The notes beneath the pieces were generated by a model. That model did no database searches. It was not told the origin of the DNA and saw only the letters and a program-made list of their open reading frames with translations. From contig CANTFK010000661.1 in the NCBI GenBank assembly GCA_947646735.1, positions 62,001 through 126,000 on the forward strand: DNA of 64,000 nt, given 5' to 3'. Both the position numbers and the translations under genes were made by a program. The stretch comes from Peronospora farinosa (lineage: Eukaryota; Oomycota; Peronosporomycetes; Peronosporales; Peronosporaceae). This document shows positions 43,199-53,530 of this stretch, piece after piece (the stretch's first letter is position 1; the number at the start of each line of letters is the position of its first letter).

Positions 43199-44563
43199 CT
43201 AGAAGGTCGAGTACTTGCCGAGCTTCTCCACGTCACGAAAGTCCTCGCCGGCGTAGCGAGCGTTGGCACCAAACTCCTCCTCAATACGCAGAAGCTGGTT
43301 GTACTTCGCCAGACGCTCCGAGCGGCAAGGGGCACCCGTCTTGATCTGGCCGGCACTCAGACCAACAGCCAGATCAGCGATGAACGTGTCCTCCGTCTCG
43401 CCACTGCGGTGGCTAGCCATGATAGCCCAACCGGCCTTCTTGGCCATCGTCACGGCCTCAATCGACTCCGTGATGCTGCCGATCTGGTTCACTTTTAGCA
43501 GAAGAGCGTTGCAAGCCTTCTGCTCAATGGCCTTCTTCACACGGGTCGGGTTCGTCACCGTCAGGTCGTCTCCCACGATCTGCACGTCCTTGCCAACCTT
43601 TTCCGTAATCTTCATCCACGACTCCCAGTCGTCCTGGTCGAACGGGTCCTCAATCGACACGATCCTGCTCGACCCGGCGCACTTCGCGATAAAGCCCTCG
43701 TACACCTCCAGAAGCTTCTCAGCCGAGATCTTCTCTGACTCGGGAGCGTTCTCGTTCTTAAAGTCAAGGTTGTAACGGGCATCCGTGGCGCCAGTGTAGA
43801 ACTCCGACGCGGCAACGTCCATACCAAGACGTACCTGGTTTGTATAGCTGGCGGCCTTGATGGCATCCTCGATCAAGTCGATGGCCTCTCCATTTGACTG
43901 GATGTTGGGGGCGAAACCACCCTCGTCTCCCACAGCCGTGGCGTCCAGGCCGTAACGGCCCTTGATCACCTTCTTTAAGTTGTGGTACACCTCTGAACCG
44001 ATCTTCATGGCTTCCGTGAAGCTCGTGGCACCCACAGGAAGGATCATGAACTCTTGCATCGCCAGCTTGTTGCCGGCGTGGGAGCCACCGTTGATGATGT
44101 TGAACGACGGCACGGGCAGGCACGGCGTAGGGTTGCCGGCAAGGTCGGCGATGTACTGCCACAAGGGCTGCTTTTTGGCGGCGGCGCCACCACGGCATAG
44201 TACCAGCGACACACCCAGAATAGCATTAGCGCCGAGTTTTTTCTTGCACCAGCCCCACTCGTTCTGTGTGCCGTCCAGGGTCTCTACCATGTAGCGGTCA
44301 AGTTCGGCCTGCTTAGTCACGTCCTTGCCAATGAGAGCAGGAGCGATGATTTCGTTTACGTTCCTCACAGCGTTCAAAACACCTTTGCCCATGTAGTCGG
44401 CACCACCATCACGCATCTCTAGGGCCTCGAACTCGCCTGTGGAAGCTCCACTGGGCACAGCAGCACGATACTCGCCTAGCTCGGTCACGAGGTCGACCTC
44501 CACGGTCGGGTTGCCTCGCGAGTCGAAAATCTGGCGAGCCTTAATGGACACAATCGAGACCAT
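43199..44563 (-). CDS. Enolase (phosphopyruvate hydratase)
   Basis: Glycolytic enzyme converting 2-phosphoglycerate to phosphoenolpyruvate. A single exon codes 454 residues from [20 protein letters not shown]. Visible: the SGAST loop ([15 protein letters not shown]), the catalytic Glu region of the barrel (GDEGGFAPN), metal ligands in [12 protein letters not shown] and [10 protein letters not shown], the catalytic Lys within the signature [17 protein letters not shown], and [18 protein letters not shown] near the end. It has strong codon bias towards C/G endings compared with neighbours, as expected for a highly expressed gene. The frame is open 34 codons further upstream (to 44665), but the start at 44563 begins at the universally conserved N-terminus. 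The gap of 294 bp to PCID2 holds nothing recognised. Confidence 0.96.
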   Translation of the reverse strand: MVSIVSIKARQIFDSRGNPTVEVDLVTELGEYRAAVPSGASTGEFEALEMRDGGADYMGKGVLNAVRNVNEIIAPALIGKDVTKQAELDRYMVETLDGTQNEWGWCKKKLGANAILGVSLVLCRGGAAAKKQPLWQYIADLAGNPTPCLPVPSFNIINGGSHAGNKLAMQEFMILPVGATSFTEAMKIGSEVYHNLKKVIKGRYGLDATAVGDEGGFAPNIQSNGEAIDLIEDAIKAASYTNQVRLGMDVAASEFYTGATDARYNLDFKNENAPESEKISAEKLLEVYEGFIAKCAGSSRIVSIEDPFDQDDWESWMKITEKVGKDVQIVGDDLTVTNPTRVKKAIEQKACNALLLKVNQIGSITESIEAVTMAKKAGWAIMASHRSGETEDTFIADLAVGLSAGQIKTGAPCRSERLAKYNQLLRIEEEFGANARYAGEDFRDVEKLGKYSTF

Positions 44564-44858
44564 TGTCGAGGAGAGGCTGAGCTTTGTTCTGGCACTTGAG
44601 GCTTGGAAGGTTGATTTAATAATGACCACATCGACGGTGTGAATCCTAAAGATCGGCTCTGTCAATCTCCTACTTTTACTAACCTTAATTTATAAAGTCA
44701 AATCTAAATTAAGGTTAGAAACGCCGCTGCACATTTTTTCGAGTAAATTTCTTGTATTGATGAGGAATGATAAAACCAAATACTGGCCTTGTTTGACCAC
44801 AGCGTAGAATCTGGTCCAAATATCTTTCCCTGAAAACATTGGCGCTGGAGTTTGCTAC

Positions 44859-46344
44859 CTAACTTGACACACTTACAATTGGAGGAAAGGGCTGCGTCTT
44901 GCTGACAACGAGGATCTTCTTCGTGTGCGACATATATCCCTTGATATAGCCTTTGAAAATGAGGTTCGTAAGGACACATTCAATTTCATCCGTGTCCATG
45001 GAGTTTCCCGTGGCAACATGGAGCGCCAACTGAAAGTCTTGCATCTGGAGTTGGTGATTTTGCTGGATCAAATAACTGAAGTGGCAACACGCACAGTTCA
45101 GTAAGAGTATGTAGTGAGCAAATCACACTTCAAAGAAGATTAACTCGCAGAGGACGTACACTTTCTTGAACAGGTTTCGCAACACCAATAGGCGGAGTTT
45201 CTCGATCAATAAATACACGCCCTGCTGGATGAACTTGTCTTGATACTGGGCTAGATATTCCGTAAAAAGGTGCAGATTGCCACCACGGATGGCGTCCGTA
45301 AGACCGGTGTACTCTTCCAGTGAGAAATCAGACAGCAGCTTAGGCGAAGGCATCACGCCTAACAGCAACTTCACCGGCACAAGGAACTGTAGAATCATGC
45401 GCTTGTTGCGCACATTGCCGCGGTGGCAGTGCTTCCATGCGTAGTCAAGGCACGTTTCAGCCTTCTGGTATTGGTCTTCAAACATAGAGATACGACCCAC
45501 GTAGTATTGGTACGTAACCTTGTCACTCTTGTTAAACAGTTCAAATTTTGGGAATGCAGGTCCTTCAACGGCACGGATGAGATTACGGCATAAGTGAATC
45601 ATATTGAGCTTGAAGTAGATCTTGAAAAGCTGGTTCACAATGAAGAGCGCGCCCATTTTCTTGTTGTGCTCTGGCGGGGCTCGGTCGTTTGCCGCCATGG
45701 CAAAACCTTTCTTCAAGTGCTGCTCTGCACTGCGTAGACTGTCATGGATCTCGTCTCCAGCCTTCTCCGAGGCTTCTTGATCCGCCTACAGTAAACAGTA
45801 ATAAAAAATCGTTAGACTCTCAGTCAATCACTCTTTATTCTAGCTAGTACACGCACTCACCCTTGCAGCAAGTAGCCGCGTATCCACAAACAACACGTGC
45901 AGGAAGGGCATGACCCAATTTGTCTCCTCCCTAAAAACTTCCATAAACTTGCTGCAGTCAACACACCAACGAAGACACATGTTTAGACTCCGTCATGTGC
46001 TGTCCTACTTCTCCTAAAGCTAGTGCGTACATGACGGCACTAATCTGTGCATTATATGCATCTGCAAAGCTCTGCGCGTCCAGGTGCTTGCGCGCCTGCA
46101 TGATACCTGCTGCCACCTCGGCGTACACACCAAACCGCGCCAGCTTGTTGTGGCACGTCTGTGCTACCTGTTGTGCCGTCAGCAAGCGCATATCTACACC
46201 CGCACAGCCTCCTGTCAAGCTTAGCATCTGCGCCAGTGAAGCTCCGTCTTGTCCGTCGACGGCAGCCCCCACGCGGTCCGCAAACCCTGTTAACTGCATC
46301 ATCTTTCGACACTTTTGAGTTGCAATGTCGGACAATAACGCCAT
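44859..46344 (-). CDS. PCID2: PCI-domain protein PCID2 (Thp1/TREX-2 subunit)
   Basis: Subunit of the TREX-2 mRNA export complex. Four exons on the minus strand: 46344-45989, 45951-45861, 45785-45160 and 45075-44859, all in phase (429 residues); introns are 37, 75 and 84 bp, the first unusually short. N-terminal phrase DGQDGASLAQMLSL, middle CRNLIRAVEGPAFPKF and YYVGRISMFEDQYQKAE, and the PCI end with NLIFKGYIKGYMSHTKK and LVVSKTQPFPPI, which follow animal PCID2 closely. PCID2 proteins are about 400 residues, so the length fits. The first codons (MALLSDIA) lie in a degenerate unit of the adjacent 25-bp repeat; MMQLTG, about 15 residues in, may be the ancestral start. Confidence 0.88.
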
Positions 46345-46348
46345 CCAG

Positions 46349-46442
46349 TTGGACGCAATATAACGCCACCTATTTGGACGAGCTATAACGCCACCTATTT
46401 GGACGAGCTATAACGCCACCTATTTGGACGAAATATAACGCC
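46349..46442. repeat. 25-bp tandem repeat at the PCID2 5' end
   Basis: Nearly four units of TTGGACGAGCTATAACGCCA plus CCTAT (46349-46373, 46374-46398, 46399-46423, 46424-46442). A fifth, degenerate unit overlaps the first codons of PCID2 (about 46329-46348). Position suggests promoter or 5' UTR. Confidence 0.9.
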
Positions 46443-46950
46443 GAGATGTGACAGTAATCATGGGTAGAGGTGTACCCATGAGTCTGGGTTGGGTAATGGC
46501 GTTTACCCACGACTCAGACTCATACCCGCGGGTAATTACCCATGTATCCCGCGCAATAAACATGCAGAGTTGCGGACTATTAAACAATACGGAAAGGAAA
46601 AAAATCATTATGAAAATTGGTAATAAAAGTACACACTCTACGTCTCCCACGTGGGAAGTTCAGCGAGCTGACAAAGGAAATAACTAGTTTCTTGCCGACA
46701 AAAAAACGTGACCCTGTGTCCTTATCCAATCCTTGAGGCACAGAAGCCTCTCTTAATCTTCTAAATGAAAGCGAAGTTCTGTTCTATCGGTAAGTCCTTC
46801 TACCTTAAGAGAAACCTTTTTCAGACGGAGTTGAAGATGCGGGGATGGCCAGATAAATTCTTGCCATCCTTGCAAGTGTAGAGAATTTTAGCTGATGAAG
46901 TGCTCACCACTTCAATGGCAACTAGTGTATGTGAACAGGCGAAAGAGCAA
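46443..46950. other. Intergenic region, no gene recognised
   Basis: Contains imperfect inverted words around 46460-46545 (TACCCATGAGTCTGGGT and its approximate partner ACTCAGACTCATACCC), perhaps a small non-autonomous element, and AT-rich sequence that may be the 3' region of the fragment at 46951. Confidence 0.35.
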
Positions 46951-47085
46951 TTAAGTTTGAGCCTTTTCCTCGACTTTACTCACTGCGGTCTGTAGAGCTT
47001 TGCCTTTAGCAAATGCGAAGACGTCTGGCTCCATGTCGTCATTGCTCTTGTCGTTACCAATGTTGACAGGTGGCGGAGGCGAGAT
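46951..47085 (-). pseudogene. Coding-like 3' fragment of an unknown host gene beside element A
   Basis: The minus strand is open for 44 codons to a TAA at 46951, with protein-like composition: ISPPPPVNIGNDKSNDD then MEPDVFAFAKGKALQTAVSK. Two stops lie directly upstream in frame, so a complete gene is not present here. Element A begins 24 bp away at its ATTCA duplication; the other flank (55271-55318) holds an acceptor-like TTTTTGTGGATGCAG on the minus strand. This suggests, without proving, that the retrotransposon nest landed in a gene or its last intron. No family recognised. Confidence 0.35.
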
Positions 47086-47103
47086 TTATTATAATGACTT
47101 CTA

Positions 47104-47108
47104 ATTCA
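47104..47108. repeat. Target-site duplication ATTCA of element A, copy 1
   Basis: ATTCA directly before the LTR; the same five bases follow the other LTR at 55266-55270. Confidence 0.9.
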
Positions 47109-47701
47109 TGTAGACGGGCACTTCTACGAAGTTGCCTCGTACTACGAGCACACACCTTATGCACAAGCGAGGAAGCGGTTATACCGTCTTACCTTCGCGT
47201 GCGAGGGTGGTTGTGTGGTTGGTCGACTGCTTAAGCAGTCGTACCACCAGTTGCCTCTCGCTTAAGCGAGAGTGCAACGAACTTCTTAACACTTACAACA
47301 CCGACGTCACGTAGAAGCTTTTCGGCTTCTCGTGCGTGGTGCTTTTGGTTTAGCAAATTCAAGACTGAGCTATATTTAATTAATTATAACTATATATATG
47401 TTTAACTACTGATTGGCTATATATATATAGATCGGATACGCGACTATTTAGAAGCGTATCCTGTCGCATGAACTTAAATCTATATTTAAGATCGCAACTG
47501 ACGTCCTTCTGAGACGTCGTGATGCCTAGCTTCAACTAGCGTCATCCCCTCTCATGTGAATCCATAAATGGATATCACATTCACGAGGGTGGATCACATA
47601 TGTGTATCGCACCCAAGTGACAGGTCAAAAGTAATCATGGATACTTTTAGACCAAACATTAAGTTTATTAATGTTTACGTGTAACTAGATACCCTGTTAC
47701 A
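47109..47701 (-). repeat. 3' LTR of element A
   Basis: 593 bp, TGTAGACGGG to CCCTGTTACA on the plus strand. Followed by CCATCCCCCG, whose complement is the polypurine tract of the element. The plus-strand accessory frame begins 20 bp inside it. Confidence 0.93.
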
Positions 47702-47721
47702 CCATCCCCCGTTTTAGAACG

Positions 47722-49254
47722 ATGTTTACATATGGTAAAACATCGCCTAAGAGACAGAGAGACTGGCGAGCCGTTTATAAACGCGCCGCTTTAGTCTGCT
47801 CAGTACTCATGCCACCCAAACGTGGTAAGGCTGATGGGTCGCCTGCAAAGGCACCCATGCAGTCCAGCACTAAGCGCACGCGCCGCGATTTATCGCAGCC
47901 GTCGCAAAGTGCGTCAGGCACTGGGGTGAATCTTCCATCTCACGATAATGTGGATGAAGATCCATCTCTCATTGTAGACTACAATGAGACTACACTACTG
48001 CCATCACCCCAAAGTGGCGATGAGCATAGTGCATTGATGGGATATATGTCCCATTCATTTGAGGCACCCGTCCTTGAGGAAGCATCTATGCTTCCTACAA
48101 GCGAAGGTAACGCCTCGTCGTCTGCGCCTACGAGCGCAGCGACTAAGACTGAGCACGCTACTTCGAAAGGAGCAGTCGCGACTCAGTCAGATGTAACTTC
48201 TCAAGCTGATGTCTTGACAATCCATAATGGAGAGTCAGACTCAGGTGAGTGTGCGCTTAAAGCTCCACCAAGTACACCTTTGGCCTCACTAGCCCGCCGT
48301 CGCGAGGGCGGCTACGTGAGTGGTGGCTTGCCACCAATGCCACCTCCATCTGAGTGGATGGACTCGGATGGGTCTAGTGCAGCGCTTTTGCAGCGTGCAA
48401 CTATTGACGCTCATAAATTTTATAGCGTCTGTCCCTTGTGGGAAAAGCAGGGCAAAGCACTTGGTCGTGCTTTCCCAATTCCAGTCGTGCTGCGTTCTAA
48501 CGAAACAGCCGACGACTATGAAGCTGAACTTCGGCGCCGTGTTACCTTGCATGAAGATGCAACTAAACAGCGGTCACAGCGAATAAGCTTCGCCATGAAG
48601 CGTGCGCATGAAATTATGGGTGGTAAGCGACCCCCAATTAATTCTCGCCACGCTTCTTCTGCTAGTCCTTCCGGACCTAGCAGAAAGAAGACAGCTGGTG
48701 CTGCTTCACATAAGCAGCCACCAGCTCAGGCACGTCAACGCGCAAAGAGTCCACAGGCTCCCACGAGTCAAAGCTCGTTGGGTAACCCTTCCACTGGACA
48801 AGGATTTGGAGCTTTCGCTTCACAAACTGGTGAGCCAACAGCCTTCCAACAAGGAAGCGCGTGTTCCCATCCGTGTCCACCAACACAGGTGGCGCCCCAT
48901 AGGAGTGGCGATTACGCCCACCTACTCGCGGCTGCCTACCCTGCTGCTGTTCAGTCGCAGGCTGAGTCCGCTGCGCTGAAGAGGCAGGTGACAGATCTCG
49001 AGAGTCAAGTCTCGCGACTGACCTCGGATCTGCGTGATGTGAGGGCGAGAGACCGTCAGGGGTATGACCGCCTAAAGACCCGTTTGGACATCCTAGAGCG
49101 ACTGGTGATGAGAGACCCGCGTCAAGCGCGGAGTCCTCCTCGATCACCGAGTCCTCTATCGCCTCGTTCATACACGGGGAGCCTCTCGGCTTCCTCGTCG
49201 CCTGATCAGTCGCGACGCTCGACTCACAGTAGGCGTCACCATCGGTCTCGTTAG
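47722..49254 (+). CDS. Accessory ORF of element A, antisense and overlapping pol (intact, 510 codons)
   Basis: An intact frame on the strand opposite to gag-pol. A second Met at 47809 (MPPKRGKADGSP) may be the true start. Parts: basic, Ser/Pro-rich N-terminus (about 30-90); an acidic segment with DEDPSLIVDYNE (about 103-114); a conserved middle (about 220-300) with LWEKQGKALGRAFPIPVV and DDYEAELRRR; a Pro/Gln-rich linker; a coiled coil (about 415-465, LKRQVTDLESQVSRLTSDLR); and an RS-rich tail ending SRRHHRSR. The 3' 578 bp overlap the reading frame of pol (linker and chromodomain). The C element has a homologous frame sharing DPxLxVDY and the middle motif. No known family. Only an LTR lies upstream, so transcription would have to start antisense within or near the 3' LTR. 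Confidence 0.7.
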   Translation: MFTYGKTSPKRQRDWRAVYKRAALVCSVLMPPKRGKADGSPAKAPMQSSTKRTRRDLSQPSQSASGTGVNLPSHDNVDEDPSLIVDYNETTLLPSPQSGDEHSALMGYMSHSFEAPVLEEASMLPTSEGNASSSAPTSAATKTEHATSKGAVATQSDVTSQADVLTIHNGESDSGECALKAPPSTPLASLARRREGGYVSGGLPPMPPPSEWMDSDGSSAALLQRATIDAHKFYSVCPLWEKQGKALGRAFPIPVVLRSNETADDYEAELRRRVTLHEDATKQRSQRISFAMKRAHEIMGGKRPPINSRHASSASPSGPSRKKTAGAASHKQPPAQARQRAKSPQAPTSQSSLGNPSTGQGFGAFASQTGEPTAFQQGSACSHPCPPTQVAPHRSGDYAHLLAAAYPAAVQSQAESAALKRQVTDLESQVSRLTSDLRDVRARDRQGYDRLKTRLDILERLVMRDPRQARSPPRSPSPLSPRSYTGSLSASSSPDQSRRSTHSRRHHRSR

Positions 49255-49771
49255 ACCGATGCGGATATGTGATCTCTTCTGGATCAACATACCGTTTCAG
49301 ACGACCCACGTAAAATACGGGGTGCGTCTTCATATACGGTGGGAGAGTGAGCCTATAATTTAGGTCTCCAACTTCTTCAACCACTGTAAAGGGCCCAATG
49401 AATCGGGGCAATAGCTTAGTAGTACCACCAGGTAGTACAGAAATTGCATGTTTAGGTAGGATAGAAGTGCTTAACAGCACTTTGTCCCCCACACTACAGT
49501 GTTCATTGTTTTTGCGACCATGCTGGTCTGCATATTGTTTTTGCTTGTCCTGTGCGCTTGCCATCGCTTCACGGACTTTACGTGTGATGGCTAATCGCTC
49601 ATCCACAAAGCGCTGAGCTTCGCTCACGCTTTTAGCATCCAGCTCGCCGATGACGCCTCCAAGAGGTCGTTCATGGGTCGACGCTGTTGACAACACCATA
49701 GTGTCATCATCAAGGAGCACTGGCATTTCTTGCCGTGCCTCCTTTGTGACACCTATAGGTGTCGTGACCAC
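48677..49771 (-). pseudogene. Pol C-terminus of element A: GPY/F region and chromodomain
   Basis: The frame continues integrase after a stop (TAA at about 49775). It codes DKVLLSTS, then the GPY/F motif (RFIGPFTVVEEVGDLNYRL, HPVFYVGRLKRYV at about 49270-49400), a long linker, and at 48677-48865 a chromodomain-like end (FLVGRLLAH, LQILVQWKGYPTSFDSWEPV). Chromodomains steer integration to marked chromatin in chromoviruses. The linker and chromodomain are antisense to the C-terminal half of the accessory frame, so 48677-49254 is open on both strands. Confidence 0.8.
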
Positions 49772-49774
49772 TGC

Positions 49775-52620
49775 TTAATTAGCAGTGTCACTAGGGCAAC
49801 CTCGGCCCTCTTTGGCATTCGCACCGAGCGAAGTAAGGAGCCCTCCCCCACTAAGACTCGGGCTGCGTACAAACGAGACTGGCGTTCGAGGATGACGCAG
49901 TCCGTTAATGTAAAACGATGTTTCACCCGTACTGGCGTGAACACTATTATTAATAGCGAGCACCACAAATGGCAATTGCTTGCTCCACTCTTTGGGAGTT
50001 GCTACTGTACGCAACACATCCGACACGACTCGATTAGCACGTTTTGTTTGGCCATCAGTTTGGGGATAATCAGCGGTAGACATGTGGCGCTTGCTTCCCA
50101 GCAGCCTAAACACATGTCGCCAAAAATTCGACGTAAAACGCGGATCCCGATTCGATACTATGGACTCGGTAATCCCGTGTAGTCGATAAACGTGATCCAG
50201 AAACAAGAGGGAAGTCACTTTCTCTGATTTCTTGGTGCTACATGGTGCCAAATGCACCATCTTGCTCAGTATGTCTACAAAGTCAACGAGCCCCGTCCTG
50301 CCTTTATGGTCAGGCGGTAAGCCAAACATGAAGTCCAAACTGACCGACTTCCAACAATCCGTTGGAATCGGCAGTGGCTTCAGTGGCGCACTGTTCGAAG
50401 GTGCAGGCTTTATGCACTGACACTCTTCGCAAGAGCGAAGATAGTTGGCCACCCACCGATATAGGTGGGGCCACCAAAATTCCTCGGACACTCGTAAGAA
50501 TGTCTTTCGCGACCCAGATGCCCACTAGATGGCGCATCATGGCACTCGTGAAGTATCATCAGTTTGAGATCTGTCTCATGAGGGACATAGATTCTCAAGG
50601 GATCACAGGGTGACAGTTGATGCCATAACAGGCCATCACTGTAACTAAAGCGATTTAACTTCGCTTTGAGGTGCGACGGAAGGGTAACCTTTCGTCCACC
50701 AAAATGATCCAACAGCAGGCGACAATGTTCGTCCTGACTGTAACACTCCTTGATATCGGAGGCCATTGAGCTCGTCACAGGGTAGGCCTTCATGGCTGCC
50801 AGTGTTGACGACTCACCTTGTGCTTTCGCACGAGATACACATTCCTGGTGTCTTGCCTCTAAGTCTGGTCTGCGCGATAACGCGTCAGCCAAGACATTCG
50901 ATTTATCCGGCTTATATTTAACTTTGAAATTAAATTCAGAGAAGAATGTTAGCCATCTTGCCATTCTCGGCGAGAGGTGCGGTGAATTTATAGCGGTCCG
51001 CAGTGATGCGTGATCCGTATAAGCCACAAAAGGTTCGGTGCCCAAGAGGTGCACCCGAAACTTTACAAGGGCATACTTAATTAAAAGTAGCTCCTTGTCA
51101 TGCACAGGGTAATTCAGATCTGCGACTTGTAAAAGCCGAGACCGATAAGAAATGACACGTTCACTGCCACTGTCATCGTTCTGCATGAGCGCGCTGCCGA
51201 TTGCAAAATTGCTTGCATCGCAGACGACGCTAAAGGGCTTATCCGCGTCTAGCAATGCCAAGACCGGTGCCTCTACAAGAGATTGCTTCACTGAAGTGAA
51301 CGCATCTTCTTGTTCCTTTGACCAAGTCCATTCTGTATCCTTTTTCAAAAGATCAGACAACAGTGGACCCACAGACCCCTTCGTTTGACCCGAGCCCACT
51401 GGGCTTGGTCTGCTCCGCATAATTCTTGCTGTATTTATGCAAGTAATTAGCGAGCCCAAGGAATTGGCGCAGATCCTTCACATTATGTGGGACTGGCCAT
51501 TCCTTTACAGCCTTTACCTTTTCTGGGTCTGCTCGTACACCATGTGCACCTACGATGCAGCCCAGTACAGGTATCTCGGGGACCCCTATTACGCACTTTT
51601 GCAAGTTCACGTATAATTGGGCGTCACCCAGAGTCTGCAACACAGCGTCTAAATGACGCTTGTGCGACTCTATCGCGCTCAGACCGTCCTCCGCCCTACT
51701 ATGCACGAATACATCGTCAAAGTAATGGGGCGCGTAGGCACGGTGCTGACGCATCACGTGAGCCACTACTCGGTTGAATTTTGCCGGAGCATTTTTCAAC
51801 CCTTGTGGCATCACAAGCCACTCCCATAGCATACCGCTTGGGGTGCTTACTGCCGTTTTGGCTACATCGGTATCTCTCATGAGAACTGATAGTAGCCATC
51901 CTTCAGATCCAACGCGGAAAAGATAGTTGACTCTCCCATGGAATTCAACAAAACATCTTTCCGCGGGATCGGCGTTTGAGCTGGAATGGTGGCCGTGTTC
52001 AGCTTATTATAAGCATGAACCACGCGCCATCCACCTGTTGCTTTACGCACACAGAAGGTCGGGCTGCAGTGAGGCGACTTGCTCTCACGTACATGTCCCG
52101 CCTTAGCTCGCTTGTCGAAGAACTCATCGATGTAATCGAATTGTTCCTTCAGCAACGGCCATTGCCTGGTCACACAATACTTGGTGCCAGGCTCCAGGTC
52201 ATTTTCGTGCCTGATGCCCCTATCGGCCGGTAGGAGGCTCGGCACTTCTGCTGGAAACACATCACGGTGTTTCCACAGAACATCATAGAACGGGCTGTCC
52301 TTCAAAGCATCCCAGCCTTGAGCAGCGAACCGTTTCTTTTTGTCGGTTTCCAAGAAGCTTTGGTCCATTGTGGATGAAGAGCAACAGTCCACCATGTTCT
52401 CTTCCGGAACTGGTGCGACTATCTCGTGGATCTTTCCTTCCTTTAGTTCGGACAGGAACAGATCCCACGTCATTTCCGAGAGATTTACTATCTCCTCGGT
52501 AGATGCCAAGACAAGTTGGATCACCTCAACTGAGGATGCCTCCGGCATTTTGTCTTCGACGGCCTCGAACAACTCGTTCGTAGGTCCGTCCTCTTGGACC
52601 GAGACTGATCCAAGGGTCAC
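49775..52620 (-). pseudogene. Element A pol: RT, RNase H, integrase (frameshifted)
   Basis: Reverse transcriptase spans 52620-51353: YCVTRQWPL, RKATGGWRVVHAYNKLN, FSALDLKDGYYQ, then a 1-bp loss at about 51885, MPQGLKNAPAKFNRVV, and an intact YFDDVFVH active site. A second frameshift near 51400 precedes RNase H ([44 protein letters not shown]). Integrase starts with the HHCC finger (HECHDAPSSGHLGRE, CEEC); a third shift lies at about 50490; the core has DFMFGLPPD, SIVSNRDPRFTS and DGQTKRANRV (D-D-E region). The pol start overlaps the protease frame by four bases (GTGA at 52617-52620). Confidence 0.9.
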
Positions 52621-53384
52621 TCGTTTGACGTGCCCTTGATCGTCTTAATACGTCTGGTGCTCGTTCTTCGAGTCACCACGACCTTTGACCTGGAAGAAGG
52701 TGTTGTTGCTATCTCAGCTAACGCACTCCTTCCAACCGCACCAGGCTCTTGGCTCTGTGCCGGTCCTTGTGGCGCTTGACTTCCTGTCAGTCCACCATCA
52801 ACTGCCACAGGATCTCGGCTCTGTGCAGGACTATTGTACGCATGACTACCTGTTATCTTCTCATTCACTACACTAGTCTTTTCGACCTGGGTAGGAATAT
52901 GTGTCACCTGCCTTTCCGCCAGTGCACTTCCAACTACACCACCCCTTTCGAGCTGGGTAGTTCCTGGTGTCGATTGACATACCGTCATCGCACCCTCGAC
53001 TGTGTTGGACACATCATCAGCCACATAAGCTTCTCGCAAGAGCACATCCTTTCCGGTGTCTTGCGTAGAGCTAGCGACTGTGCGTGTACGCCAGTCTATC
53101 CATGGTTGGTGTTTAGCCAACCAAGGCATGCCTAGGATGAGGTCATACGGACTCTCCATACCTAGCACTGTGAACATCTCTTTACAGGAGAAGTCACTGA
53201 AACTGAAGGCGAGTTCAACTTGAACTCCCTCCGATTTTACGAGCGCGCCGTTCGCTAAACGAACGATCGCCTCTTCTCGCTTGCCATCCTGGCAAAGCGA
53301 CTCATAGCTAGCCGGTCTCCTTTTCAGAGCCGCGAGTTTCACAACGTTTTGTGATGCACCCGAATCCACGAGAAGGGTCATCAC
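52617..53384 (-). CDS. Element A aspartic protease
   Basis: A frame of 255 codons with the retropepsin active site LLVDSGASQNVVK near its start (about residues 5-17) and the second family block DLILGMPWLAKHQPWIDW (about 85-102). The rest is a low-complexity spacer leading to RT. It overlaps RT by four bases at its end, so pol may depend on a frameshift here, or a base has been lost. Related sequences occur in B (DMPWLALYK) and C (DVILGLPWLRRYEPW). It processes Gag-Pol in the virus-like particle. Confidence 0.85.
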   Translation of the reverse strand: MMTLLVDSGASQNVVKLAALKRRPASYESLCQDGKREEAIVRLANGALVKSEGVQVELAFSFSDFSCKEMFTVLGMESPYDLILGMPWLAKHQPWIDWRTRTVASSTQDTGKDVLLREAYVADDVSNTVEGAMTVCQSTPGTTQLERGGVVGSALAERQVTHIPTQVEKTSVVNEKITGSHAYNSPAQSRDPVAVDGGLTGSQAPQGPAQSQEPGAVGRSALAEIATTPSSRSKVVVTRRTSTRRIKTIKGTSNE

Positions 53385-53530
53385 TTGGTCATAGCCTCAT
53401 ACTCGAGCGCTATAGACCAAAAGGGTTGAGGTCCGACCTTTCGGAACCTCAGGGACTATGCTACCCATTTGTTCGATCACTCTGAACTTAGGGGTAGCTT
53501 CAGAGTCCGCGAAAGTAGGGCATCCCGCCC

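Noticed and set aside
43263..44294. Long plus-strand frames opposite enolase
   Set aside because: Antisense shadows caused by the strong codon bias of the enolase gene; no conserved motif.
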